A DNA stretch of 64,000 bases, taken from the NCBI RefSeq assembly GCF_020171785.1, contig NZ_JAIVAE010000007.1, positions 186,001-250,000 of the forward strand, written 5' to 3'. Source of the stretch: Guptibacillus hwajinpoensis. GTDB lineage: Bacteria > Bacillota > Bacilli > Bacillales > Guptibacillaceae. Each line of letters starts with the position of its first letter. Within the stretch, counting starts at the first letter, position 1. The notes under the pieces were generated by a model, which did not search any database, had not been told where the DNA came from, and saw nothing but the letters and a program-made list of their open reading frames with translations. The position numbers and the translations under genes were made by a program. This document shows positions 1 through 8,081 of the stretch, in pieces.

Positions 1-874
1 TGATATAAGAAAGGGCGAGCTGATATTGTGTCACTTTTGGAATATCGTCAATTTCATAAGATTGAAGAGAATTGACGACTTCACTATACTCGTTTGTTAA
101 AAAGTTCTCCTGTGCCTGAACAATATTCTCTTGTTTTGGTTGAAGAAGAAACAAAGAGTAAAGGGAATAAAGTAATGCTGGGAGTAAACAAATAGAAACG
201 CCAAGGAGAACATAGCGACTTATCTTCCACTTCTTTTTATTTACTTTAATAAATTCAGCTTCTTTCTTATGTAAATGTTTCATTTGGGAATGAATAATTG
301 GCTGAAGATCAAGAAGTGTTTTCGCTTGAAGCACCTGTTTTAGTTCTGATGAAAGTGTGAGCGTGTCAGAGTAATATAGGTATTGTTCAAATGATTGCTC
401 TGGATTCATCATAGCTGCGACAGTGGCTCGTGTTTCCTCAAGAATACGATCAGAATTTTCCTCGTACGGTGGAAGACTTTCCTTCACACCATAATGTAAA
501 AAATATGGCGTCAATCCTTGATTCAATACAAGGTTATCAGGACAAATAATTAAGTTAAGACGCTTGAAGCGGTGATCCTTTACTTTTTGCACTAGTTGAT
601 AAGCACTAGCGAGACGCTCGCTTTCAGTCATCTCCTTAAGGATTGTTGGAAGAGCGGCAACGGAAGGTGGAAGCATGTGCTGTATTCTTATCTCATCTTC
701 ATTCATATCAATCGTTTTGGGAATGCCAGTATCGATTTCACTTAGAAAATGAACTTCCGTTAACTCATCAAATTTGATTTTTTCTTTTTGAAAAAGAAAC
801 GTAATAGCTTCCTTATCGTTCATAATCTTTGCATCTATTTGAGTTTCAAGATAGGGTTTCACTTGATTCGCCAT
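1..874 (-). CDS. essB: Type VII secretion membrane protein EssB/YukC (3' end outside window)
   Basis: The reading frame runs off the left edge, leaving about 291 N-terminal residues. EssB/YukC is a bitopic membrane component of the Firmicute type VII (WXG100) secretion machine, with a pseudokinase-like cytoplasmic domain, one membrane segment and an extracytoplasmic domain. Here a soluble region of about 220 residues is followed by a Lys-rich stretch, one hydrophobic helix (about residues 224-246) and the start of an outer domain rich in Gln, Glu and Tyr. The ATG is preceded by a GAAGGAG site. It follows yukD and yukE on the same strand, as in the B. subtilis yuk operon. Identification rests on this order and on family-like sequence. 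Confidence 0.88.
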   Translation of the reverse strand, partial: MANQVKPYLETQIDAKIMNDKEAITFLFQKEKIKFDELTEVHFLSEIDTGIPKTIDMNEDEIRIQHMLPPSVAALPTILKEMTESERLASAYQLVQKVKDHRFKRLNLIICPDNLVLNQGLTPYFLHYGVKESLPPYEENSDRILEETRATVAAMMNPEQSFEQYLYYSDTLTLSSELKQVLQAKTLLDLQPIIHSQMKHLHKKEAEFIKVNKKKWKISRYVLLGVSICLLPALLYSLYSLFLLQPKQENIVQAQENFLTNEYSEVVNSLQSYEIDDIPKVTQYQLALSYI

Positions 875-888
875 GGTTGTGATCTCCT

Positions 889-1131
889 TCAGAGTATTTC
901 AATACGATCTCCTGTCATAATTCCCGCATCAATTAAACGCTCATTAGCGGCTACAACTTTGTGCTTATTCGCTAACCGCACCCACTGCGTTTGATCAGGA
1001 GGAATTTGGATTTGTTCTGTTTGGCACACAATTTCAATGAGCTTTTTGACAGAATGGTAGTTTGATAGTCTGAGATCAAGAAAACGACCTTTTTTATAAT
1101 GATGGAGATCGACCGTTACTTCAATGTACAT
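889..1131 (-). CDS. yukD: Ubiquitin-like type VII secretion protein YukD/EsaB
   Basis: This protein of about 80 residues has the compact ubiquitin fold of YukD/EsaB, a small cytosolic accessory of WXG100 secretion. It opens with MYIEVTVDL and ends in the family-like GDRIEIL. I chose the ATG at 1131 because GAGGTG lies 6 bases upstream and the N-terminus then matches B. subtilis YukD. A GTG nine bases earlier is also in frame, but it forms part of that ribosome binding site. It sits between yukE and essB in one minus-strand operon. A strong hairpin in the yukE-yukD gap may lower its expression relative to yukE. Confidence 0.9.
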   Translation of the reverse strand: MYIEVTVDLHHYKKGRFLDLRLSNYHSVKKLIEIVCQTEQIQIPPDQTQWVRLANKHKVVAANERLIDAGIMTGDRIEIL

Positions 1132-1150
1132 GTTGTTCACCTCATAAGGA

Positions 1151-1170
1151 AGGAGCGCCTAAGCGCTCCT
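1151..1170 (-). promoter_or_regulatory. Intercistronic hairpin between yukE and yukD
   Basis: A perfect 8-bp inverted repeat (AGGAGCGC / GCGCTCCT) with a 4-base loop lies between the yukE stop and the yukD ribosome binding site. No U-run follows it on the minus strand, so it is not a typical terminator. It more likely protects the upstream yukE message or attenuates read-through, which would suit a secreted substrate needed in excess over the machine. Confidence 0.5.
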
Positions 1171-1187
1171 GATCAATTCATTATCGC

Positions 1188-1481
1188 TTATCCGCGAATT
1201 TGGTTAGCAATTTGTGCATCAGCATCTTCAAGAGATTTAGCAGTGCTTGCTAGTTGTGTTGAAATGTCAGCAAGAAGACGCTGCATGTCTACGAAAGATG
1301 GGCGAAGAGATTGATATTGATCGCTAAATGCTTGACTTGCAGCACCTTCCCACATACCTTCTAACTCAGCAATCATTTTGTCCAAATTACCAATTTGTTC
1401 TTCTACTTTACTCTCTTCTGTTTGATAGCGTTGGGACATCGTAATAAGTTCTTCTGGTGTTACGCGAATTTGACCTGCCAT
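1188..1481 (-). CDS. yukE: WXG100 secreted protein YukE/EsxA
   Basis: A 97-residue helical-hairpin protein of the ESAT-6/WXG100 family, exported by the type VII system as a dimer. The central turn carries the WEG tripeptide (MWEGAASQAF) between two amphipathic helices. The ends, MAGQIRVTPEEL and DAQIANQIRG, are nearly those of B. subtilis YukE. The length is normal for the family. The ATG has an AAAAGGAG-type site upstream. It is the first gene of the visible yuk operon and is followed by yukD and essB, so it is the probable main secreted substrate. Confidence 0.95.
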   Translation of the reverse strand: MAGQIRVTPEELITMSQRYQTEESKVEEQIGNLDKMIAELEGMWEGAASQAFSDQYQSLRPSFVDMQRLLADISTQLASTAKSLEDADAQIANQIRG

Positions 1482-1951
1482 TCAAAATCACTCCTTTTTA
1501 ATTAGTAATGTGTGCATCATTCCTACAGAACTGCATCAGTCTTTCCTATATATAATTAGCATAATTTGTAATAACTTGATAGGTTTAACGCACACATTGT
1601 CAAAAAATGAAACTTATATACTATGACATAATACCCCGTAATTTCCAGTTAATAAACATAAATTATGAAAAATATGGAATTATAATAAAATAAATGGAAT
1701 TTTTGAGTGTTATTCCTAAGTATGAAATAGCTTTCCAGTATAATTTGACCGTTATCAGTCTAGCACTTGTTCAAAATTGGTTGATTAGTCAAACTGATCT
1801 TGAAGGAATATCTAACAGGTTAACGATGTTAGGAAAAATGACATAGGTAATTTTGATTGATAAAACTTTGTTACATAATTTAACAAATCAATTGAAGCGG
1901 TGAATGTAATGCTTTAACGTATTACGTAATTCAACGATTTGGAGGAATCAT
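1482..1951. other. Divergent intergenic region, yukE / Na+ symporter
   Basis: No coding frame is supported in these 470 bp. The DNA is AT-rich and must hold the promoters of both flanking genes, but I could not single out a convincing -35/-10 pair. One dyad, CTAACA-N9-TGTTAG near 1812-1832, could be an operator for the symporter. Confidence 0.4.
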
Positions 1952-3502
1952 ATGTTATCATCCAGTGTTGGTTATCTGTTGCTTTTAGTCTTTGGAGTGT
2001 TTTTTACAGGTCTTACGTTTTTCATGCAGCGAAGACGAAAACAGGCGATGACGGCGGAGCAGTATAGTACCGCTGGTCGTAGCGTAGGTGTAGGGTTAAC
2101 GAGCGCGTCAATTATTGCAGCATGGACGTGGGCGGCTACCTTAATGATGTCCTCTTCGACTGGGTATCAGTACGGGATAAGCGGACCATATTGGTATGCT
2201 GCTGGTGCTTGTATTCAAGTGTTGCTGTTTGCGATTGTAGCCATACAATTGAAGCGTAGGGCACCAAATGCGCATACGTTTCTTGAATTTATCGGTCAGC
2301 GTTTTGATAAGAAAAATCACCGACTGATTATGGTCTTTGCTCTTATGACCAACATTTTAGTCACAGCAATGGTTATTCTCGGCGGAGCCATTGCTCTAAA
2401 TTCCCTAACAGGTATGAATTTGTTTGTAGCAGCCTTTCTCATTCCCCTTACCTTCACGATCTACACCATGATTGGCGGATTAAAAGCTTCCTTTGTCGCT
2501 GATTACTTCAATACGATTATGATCTTTTTAATTCTTACCATTTTCGCGGTAGCGATCTACGTGAAATTTGGAACAACCCCCATCTATGAAGGACTTCAAG
2601 ATCTTCCATCTTCTACATCAATGCTTACGATGGCTTCTATTCCAGGACTCTTTTTCGGTATGATTAATATTATTGGTAACTTCGGTGCCGTTTTCGTTGA
2701 TCAGGCCTACTGGCAGCGAGCAATTGCTAGTAAAGATAGTGCAACTTCACGAGCATACATATATGGAGGAATTGCCTGGTTTTCTATTCCTTTTGCGATT
2801 GCCACTTTCCTAGGTGTAAGTGCAGCTGGTCTTGGCGTGCCGATTAGTACTCCAGATTCTGTTGCTCCTGAAATGGCTTCCTATCTTCTTGGTAGTGTAG
2901 GGTCAATCCTTTTTCTCGCAATGCTATTTATGGCCGTAATGTCGACTGGAGCAGCAGAATTAACAGCTATTACGAATATTGTCGTAACAGACATTTACCG
3001 TCATTCGATCAATCCAAAAGCAAGCAGCCAAAAATTACTCAAAGTATCCCGAAAAGTAACGTTAAGCTTTGGACTAATGATGGGGCTTCTGTCTATTCTC
3101 CTTTTCTATGTAGGGATAAGTTTAGGGTTTGTGTATATGGCAATGGGCATCTTCGTAAGTGGAGCCGTTATTCCAGTAACTTTAGGATTATTGTGGAGAA
3201 AAGCGACGAATGAAGGAACATTTTATGGGGCATTGTCTGGATTTATTCTTGGAGTAACAGCTTGGATTACGTCCGCATATGTAATGTTTGGAGAAGTGAG
3301 TGTTGGTTCGCTCGGACAGCTTGAATCGATGTTCTTCGGGAATATTACCGTGTTTATCGTAAGTGGTGTTATTTCTGTTGGTCACGGACTAATGGCTAAT
3401 CAAGAATTTGATTTTGATACATTGAAAGATAAATTCAAAAGCTTTGATGACGAAGAATTTGAAGAAGAGGAGGAGATTCGACTTGAACGAGCAGCTCGAT
3501 AA
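1952..3502 (+). CDS. Sodium:solute symporter family permease (DUR3/urea-type clade)
   Basis: A polytopic membrane protein of 516 residues, the usual length for sodium/solute symporters, with about 13-14 hydrophobic helices. The stretch NIIGNFGAVFVDQAYWQRAIA resembles the DUR3 urea-transporter branch, as does GLTSASIIAAWTWAATL in the first helices. The Na+-coupled mechanism is inferred from the family; urea as substrate is only a guess. The C-terminus is a highly acidic tail (DDEEFEEEEE). The ATG has GGAGG 8 bases upstream. It overlaps the start of a short membrane protein gene, so the two are probably translationally coupled and work together. Confidence 0.85.
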   Translation: MLSSSVGYLLLLVFGVFFTGLTFFMQRRRKQAMTAEQYSTAGRSVGVGLTSASIIAAWTWAATLMMSSSTGYQYGISGPYWYAAGACIQVLLFAIVAIQLKRRAPNAHTFLEFIGQRFDKKNHRLIMVFALMTNILVTAMVILGGAIALNSLTGMNLFVAAFLIPLTFTIYTMIGGLKASFVADYFNTIMIFLILTIFAVAIYVKFGTTPIYEGLQDLPSSTSMLTMASIPGLFFGMINIIGNFGAVFVDQAYWQRAIASKDSATSRAYIYGGIAWFSIPFAIATFLGVSAAGLGVPISTPDSVAPEMASYLLGSVGSILFLAMLFMAVMSTGAAELTAITNIVVTDIYRHSINPKASSQKLLKVSRKVTLSFGLMMGLLSILLFYVGISLGFVYMAMGIFVSGAVIPVTLGLLWRKATNEGTFYGALSGFILGVTAWITSAYVMFGEVSVGSLGQLESMFFGNITVFIVSGVISVGHGLMANQEFDFDTLKDKFKSFDDEEFEEEEEIRLERAAR

Positions 3503-3713
3503 AGATGCGAAACTTTGCGTAAGGTGGGCCATAGGGTTAACCGCTGTTTTCATCATCATCTTCCCAGGAATTATGTTCATCACTGGCTATGAATACAGTT
3601 TAAGTTTCTTTAAAGGATGGACGTATGTATCACTAGGGTGGCTCATTATCGCAGGACTGTTTATTGCCATTCGGCCAATTGTGGAAATGATAAATGAAGG
3701 GAAAGAATCTTAA
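3483..3713 (+). CDS. Small two-helix membrane protein, partner of the upstream symporter
   Basis: A 76-residue protein with two hydrophobic helices (about residues 14-36 and 44-64) and short charged ends. I placed the start at a TTG with GAGGAGG about 9 bases upstream, inside the last codons of the symporter gene, giving a 20-base overlap. The in-frame ATG further upstream lacks a site. Small two-helix proteins of this kind often accompany SSS-family transporters as accessory subunits; that role is inferred from context and architecture only. A terminator follows about 50 bases downstream, closing a two-gene operon. Confidence 0.7.
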   Translation: MNEQLDKDAKLCVRWAIGLTAVFIIIFPGIMFITGYEYSLSFFKGWTYVSLGWLIIAGLFIAIRPIVEMINEGKES

Positions 3714-3761
3714 GGTTTTAGATTAATAAACTAGATGGAACGAATAGTCGTGTTCAATAGT

Positions 3762-3800
3762 AAGCATTCCCCTGTGTTAGTTGGTGAATGCTTTTTCTTT
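3762..3800 (+). terminator. Intrinsic terminator after the symporter operon
   Basis: AAGCATTC pairs with GAATGCTT across a 15-base loop, followed directly by a T-rich tract (TTTTTCTTTTT). It lies about 50 bp past the small membrane protein stop. Confidence 0.75.
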
Positions 3801-3802
3801 TT

Positions 3803-4123
3803 GCTCAAGGCGCAGAGAAAGAAATGGTTATTGTTCATAACCCTTTTGAATTAAGATACATGCTTTTTTCGGCGTGCAGATCAAATGGAGTTGGAACAGT
3901 TAAATCTATGAAGGAAAAAGCTTCTCCTCTTTGTTGGAAAGAATCACTTTGCTTATTCGGTTACGATTGCAAAAATTACTTTTCCCGATCCTTTAGATAC
4001 GTACGAGCGTTAGTCACGTTGAGAAATATTCAAAAAGCGGAACGGAGCGATCGCCACTTTTGTATCAAGACTGGTCGTTTGAAATGAATGTTGGACCTAT
4101 GGAATTTAAATGGAAGAATAAAG
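3803..4123 (+). other. Gene-free stretch with possible decayed coding DNA
   Basis: There is no intact gene here. Two short plus-strand frames look protein-like (a piece reading FAYSVTIAKITFPDPLDTYE around 3940-4010, and DWSFEMNVGPMEFKWKN around 4065-4120), but they are in different frames and broken by stops. This is compatible with a decayed gene whose family I cannot name. The longest open frame has no ribosome binding site and an implausible composition. Confidence 0.25.
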
Positions 4124-4124
4124 A

Positions 4125-4160
4125 AAAAAACACCTCGCCCAATTAGGATGAGGTGTTTTT
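4125..4160 (-). terminator. Terminator of the EamA transporter gene
   Basis: AAAACACCTC / GAGGTGTTTT stem with A-runs on one side and T-runs on the other, so it can act on either strand. It abuts the stop codon of the minus-strand transporter gene. Confidence 0.85.
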
Positions 4161-4161
4161 G

Positions 4162-5070
4162 CTATTGCTGTTCGACTATTTTTCTCTGTGTAAGGCTTAT
4201 CCTTTCACTGAAAAGAGTAGGGAGCGTCATGCCGATAATAATAATCACAATACCTGCAACTTGCAGAACGGATACTGTTTCACTTAATAAGACAACGGAA
4301 ACCATGACAGCAATTGGGAGTTCAATCGCACTAAGAATAGAGGATTTTCCAAGGCCGACCTTTGGAATCGCGATGGAAAATAGGAAAACAGGAATGATCA
4401 TTCCAAATAAGCCAAGTGCAATTCCGTAGACCCATAGTCCTTCTGTGAGCAATGTACCATTCCAAATAATTTCAGGAGATTGAAAAACCGCTGACATCAA
4501 GAACGCAAAAAACGACACGATGACTAATCGGTTTGATGTATTCATTTTGGCGTTTGCTTTCCCATTGAAATAGAGGAAGAGTGAATAACAAAGTGCTGCT
4601 CCAAGCCCCCATAACCAGCCTTGCAAAGGGATGTTTGATAAGTCAGCATCAATGAGTCCTGCAGCAGGAATCGTTCCGCCAATTAAGATAATAAGTGAAA
4701 GTATTTCCATTCGTGTTGGAAGCTGGCGTTTTGAAATACTTGAGATTAGCATGCCAATCCATGTGAATTGAAAGAGCAAGACGACAGCTAGGGATGCTGG
4801 TAAATAATTTAATGATTGTCCATAGAAAATATTCGTTAAGCCTGTAAAAATCCCCGCGAAAATAAGGATTTTAATTCCAGAGAAACTTAGCTTTTGTCGA
4901 TTAGTGATGAGAAAGATTAGCACGGCAATCAAAAAGCCGATAAAGAATTGACTCGTAACAGCTTCAGATGCTGTAAAGCCACTACCCATTGCTAATTTAA
5001 TGATGGTTGAAACAACACCGTAACTGCTAGCCCCGATAATGACGAGCAACGGATATAAATACATTTTCAT
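4162..5070 (-). CDS. EamA/DMT-family transporter
   Basis: A 302-residue integral membrane protein with ten predicted helices arranged as two EamA repeats, typical of the drug/metabolite transporter superfamily. The first repeat starts MKMYLYPLLVIIGASSYG and the second begins near GWLWGLGAALCYSLFLYF. The substrate cannot be told from sequence; relatives export amino acids or other metabolites. The ATG has a TGGAGG site about 9 bases upstream. It is a single-gene unit with its own terminator. An imperfect CcpA-like dyad (TGAAAGCGCTTTTG) lies about 45-58 bp upstream of the start, so carbon regulation is possible but unproven. Confidence 0.85.
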   Translation of the reverse strand: MKMYLYPLLVIIGASSYGVVSTIIKLAMGSGFTASEAVTSQFFIGFLIAVLIFLITNRQKLSFSGIKILIFAGIFTGLTNIFYGQSLNYLPASLAVVLLFQFTWIGMLISSISKRQLPTRMEILSLIILIGGTIPAAGLIDADLSNIPLQGWLWGLGAALCYSLFLYFNGKANAKMNTSNRLVIVSFFAFLMSAVFQSPEIIWNGTLLTEGLWVYGIALGLFGMIIPVFLFSIAIPKVGLGKSSILSAIELPIAVMVSVVLLSETVSVLQVAGIVIIIIGMTLPTLFSERISLTQRKIVEQQ

Positions 5071-5492
5071 TGAACAATTGCCTCCAGTTAAGCTCTAGCT
5101 TTATAGTATCTCGATGAAAGCGCTTTTGATTTGAAAAACACAAATTCAAATATAGCTTAGATAGGATGAATAAAGCAATGGTTAATTGAGGAAAAGTGCC
5201 TGTCACCACCCGAATAATGCTCTTTTTTGTCTAATCGAAAGAGGTAACTTAATATTTTTATCAACTGAAACAGTTTAAAGCGAAAAATATTTTGATGATT
5301 TTTAATAAATCATAAATGAAAAAAGTTGGACTATGTGAGTTCCAACCTCTAAAGAAGTTTTCTGCTTTGTAGCAGTTATTTATGTAGCTATTCTATGTTA
5401 ATAAACTAGCGCACAACTGATCTCAGAGACTTTCCCAATCAAAGGATATGTTCGTTCAGGATTAATTGTTAGAAAATTTAGATTTTGTAAAC
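5071..5492. other. Intergenic region with a REP-like motif
   Basis: No gene is supported here. It contains GTGCCTGTCACC at 5196-5207, which I recall as a recurrent intergenic motif in Bacillaceae, and a weak hairpin (GTTGGA...TCCAAC) near 5325-5350. The rest is AT-rich spacer upstream of the large peptidase operon. Confidence 0.4.
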
Positions 5493-5528
5493 TACTTTAC
5501 ATTAAAGTAAAAAATCAAATTATATAAT
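5493..5528 (+). promoter_or_regulatory. Candidate operator and -10 of the peptidase/importer operon
   Basis: A perfect dyad TACTTTA-CAT-TAAAGTA (5493-5509) lies just upstream of a consensus TATAAT (5523-5528). Taking that hexamer as the -10, the dyad is centred near -34, over the -35 region, where no good -35 hexamer is visible. That arrangement suits a regulator-controlled promoter. The regulator is unknown. Confidence 0.45.
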
Positions 5529-5561
5529 AAATAAAAAGTAAGTGGTACTCAAAAGGTGGGG

Positions 5562-6893
5562 ATGAGCCTGGGGGATTGGAATGTCGTCAAAGAAGAAGCT
5601 ACTTTTTATTTAAGTAAATTGATTCAAATCGAAACAACAACGAAGCTTCAAAATGAAATGGATGCTATTCTCTATTTAGCAAAAATCGCCGAAGAAAATG
5701 GTCTTCAAACTTCAATTCAGAAGACGGCAGCAAATAGAGGAAATATCATTATATCTCTAAAAAAAGAATATGATTCGCCTGTGGTTTTATTGTCTCATGT
5801 AGATGTCGTTCCAGCGAATGCAGAAGATTGGAAGGTTCCTCCGTTTAATGGAGAAGTTGTAAATGAAGAGATGTGGGGAAGAGGAACCATCGATACGAAG
5901 CAACTTACGATAACACATTTAATGATACTTATTCTATTAAAACGAAATGGTATTGATCTTAAGCGAGATATTGTGATGGTAGCTACTTCGGACGAGGAGA
6001 GTGGAAGTCGTTATGGTCTTCTCCCATTTATACAAGAGAATCCGGGCTTTTTTAATCAAACAACAGTCTTTAATGAAGGGGGAGGATTCCCAATCCTCAT
6101 AGGTGACAGAGCATATTACTTATGTGAGACAGGGCAAAAAGGTCGTGCCATCGTTAAAATAAACGCAAAAGGTCAAACCCCAAGCAATTCCTATTTACCC
6201 GATCAGTCAAGTCTACAAACCATATTGCAAGTGATACAAAAATTAAAGCATATCAAACTAAATGATACCATTCCTTCTTCTACAAAAACGTTGTTTGAAA
6301 CAATCGCTTCAGAATATGGACATTCTTTCTCTGAGTTACAACTTGATGATTTTCTCGAATTGGTGCCAGAATATCAATCACTACTTCGGGCAATGGCTTC
6401 AACTACTGTTACTGTAACAAAATGGAATGGGGGAAGAAAGCATCCTATCCTTCGAGGAGAGTATGAACTTCATTTAGATTGTCGACCTGTTCCTTCAATC
6501 TCTAGAAGTGAATTTGAGAATTGGCTCAACACGATTCTAGACGGATTACCTGTTGAATGCAGCATTGAATCGTATACCGAAGGATTTGAAACGACCTTAA
6601 ACCAGTCACATCTTGCATTATTTGAAAAAGAATTAAAAAAAGAGGTTCCTCATGCAAAAGTAGTACCGTTTCTATCTATAGGAGGTAGTGACTCAAAGCA
6701 TGTTGTATCCTATGCTTCTCATATTTACGGTTACTGTCCGATGTTACCTGATATGACATTTGATCGAGTAATTAAAATGGTACATGGGGTGGATGAACGG
6801 ATCCCATTGGATTCTTTTATTTTCGGGATCAAGAACTTGTACAGATTGTTAGTTGGAATAGGGGGTGAGGAAGATGAAAGCAATGGTACCTGA
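5562..6893 (+). CDS. M20-family metallopeptidase/deacylase, first copy (divergent lid)
   Basis: A protein of about 443 residues of the M20 (ArgE/DapE/carboxypeptidase G2) family of di-zinc amide hydrolases. Metal and catalytic motifs are present: SHVDVV near residue 79 (His, Asp), GRGTIDTK (Asp), SDEESG (general-base and metal Glu), NEGGG (Glu) and a C-terminal MVHGVDER (His). The lid-domain signature GGHAGSPP of its paralogue at 8082-9398 is replaced by KGQTPSNSY, so the His that usually contacts substrate across the dimer is missing, as is the NVVP motif. The specificity or activity is therefore probably altered. The start could be the ATG used here, a GTG 6 bases earlier or a CTG 6 bases later. 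It is the first gene of the operon and overlaps the next by 20 bases. Confidence 0.85.
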   Translation: MSLGDWNVVKEEATFYLSKLIQIETTTKLQNEMDAILYLAKIAEENGLQTSIQKTAANRGNIIISLKKEYDSPVVLLSHVDVVPANAEDWKVPPFNGEVVNEEMWGRGTIDTKQLTITHLMILILLKRNGIDLKRDIVMVATSDEESGSRYGLLPFIQENPGFFNQTTVFNEGGGFPILIGDRAYYLCETGQKGRAIVKINAKGQTPSNSYLPDQSSLQTILQVIQKLKHIKLNDTIPSSTKTLFETIASEYGHSFSELQLDDFLELVPEYQSLLRAMASTTVTVTKWNGGRKHPILRGEYELHLDCRPVPSISRSEFENWLNTILDGLPVECSIESYTEGFETTLNQSHLALFEKELKKEVPHAKVVPFLSIGGSDSKHVVSYASHIYGYCPMLPDMTFDRVIKMVHGVDERIPLDSFIFGIKNLYRLLVGIGGEEDESNGT

Positions 6894-8076
6894 TATCACA
6901 TTTGAAAAAGCAGATCAGGCTGTTCAACTAATGAAGCAGAATGGAATTGATTCGTGGCTCATTCTGACGAGAGAAGGCTCAGATCCAGCTCTCCCTTTAT
7001 TAGTAGGCATCCGCTCTGTTCATATGGCAGCTATTTTCCTAAGAAGTAATGGAGAACATTTGGCATTAACCTCTGTTAGCGATCGAGGAAGCTATGAAGC
7101 GATCGGCTTATTTCATAGAATTCTTACTTATGAAGCTAGTATGGAAGAATCGTTTCTAAATATTTTTAACCAGCTAAATCCTCAGAAAGTAGCTTTAAAT
7201 ATATCTGAATCCGATCATTTATGTGATGGATTAACTCAAGGGATGTACCTTTGGTTAGAAAAAGTTCTTGGCAGGAATCGATTACAACAGATTGAGACGA
7301 GCAGTGAAAGGCTCTTGAAGAAGCTACGTAGTATCAAAACTCATTCTGAAATTGAGCAGATACAACAAGCGATTACGATGACGACAGAAATCTATCAAGT
7401 AGTCTTTGGTCAGATAGTGTGCGGGATGACGGAAATTGAAATAGGGGATCTTTTTGTTCAAGAAATGAAGAGGAGGGGCGCTTCGAATGGTCTCGGCCAT
7501 CCGCATGGTCCTCCTCTCGTTTGTATCGTTCGAAAAGGATTAGCCCATCGCAAACCAGCGAGTCATGTAACGAAGCCTGGCGATCTACTTATTATTGATT
7601 TTAGTCTGAAATTAAATGACTATGTATCAGATATTGCGAGAACTTGCTATTTCCTACCGGAACAAGAAACGTATCCGCCTGTTGAAGTTCAGCATGCATT
7701 CAATACGGCTATTGCGGCTATTGATGCTTCTATCGAATCGTTGTTACCTAACAAGGCGGGATTCGAGGTAGATGCAGCTGGCAGAAAAGTGATAGAAGAA
7801 GCCGGATATCCAACGATTCGTCATTCGGTCGGTCATCAGGTAGGAAGAGAAACACATGATGGAGGGACGATTCTCGGGCCAAAACGTATACCGATTAGAC
7901 CAGAGGTTGAAGGAGTTATTGCTGCTGGCGAAATTTACGCTATTGAACCAACCGTTATTCAGGACAACGGTCTTCCTTGTATCCTTGTAGAAGAGAATGT
8001 TCTGGTAACGGAGCAAGGGCCACTTATTCTAAGTGAAAGGCAAACTGAACTTGTCATCATCGAGTCAGGCAGGTGA
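6874..8076 (+). CDS. M24-family metallopeptidase, Xaa-Pro dipeptidase/creatinase-like, first copy
   Basis: A 400-residue two-domain pita-bread protein: a creatinase-type N-terminal domain (about 10-155) and an M24 catalytic domain (about 160-395). All five metal ligands are visible: Asp in IIDFS (about 242), Asp in VSDIART (about 253), His in VGHQVG (about 321), Glu in AIEPT (about 358) and Glu in LVEENVLVT (about 373). It should therefore be metal-dependent, unlike true creatinase. Substrate unknown; relatives cleave Xaa-Pro dipeptides or hydrolyse compounds such as ectoine. The ATG has GGGGG 8 bases upstream. It is paired with the preceding M20 gene and is a paralogue of the M24 gene at 9358. 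Confidence 0.87.
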   Translation: MKAMVPDITFEKADQAVQLMKQNGIDSWLILTREGSDPALPLLVGIRSVHMAAIFLRSNGEHLALTSVSDRGSYEAIGLFHRILTYEASMEESFLNIFNQLNPQKVALNISESDHLCDGLTQGMYLWLEKVLGRNRLQQIETSSERLLKKLRSIKTHSEIEQIQQAITMTTEIYQVVFGQIVCGMTEIEIGDLFVQEMKRRGASNGLGHPHGPPLVCIVRKGLAHRKPASHVTKPGDLLIIDFSLKLNDYVSDIARTCYFLPEQETYPPVEVQHAFNTAIAAIDASIESLLPNKAGFEVDAAGRKVIEEAGYPTIRHSVGHQVGRETHDGGTILGPKRIPIRPEVEGVIAAGEIYAIEPTVIQDNGLPCILVEENVLVTEQGPLILSERQTELVIIESGR

Positions 8077-8081
8077 ACGCT

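Noticed and set aside
3788-4087. 99-codon plus-strand frame after the symporter terminator
   Set aside because: It begins inside the terminator hairpin, has no ribosome binding site, and its composition (many Cys, Arg, Ser) is unlike a real protein.
4088-4429. 113-codon frame on the plus strand
   Set aside because: It is antisense to the end of the EamA transporter and has no start signal.
5115-5128. CcpA cre-like site TGAAAGCGCTTTTG upstream of the EamA gene
   Set aside because: The last two bases of the dyad deviate from the cre consensus and the neighbouring gene gives no reason for carbon control. Mentioned only in that gene's entry.
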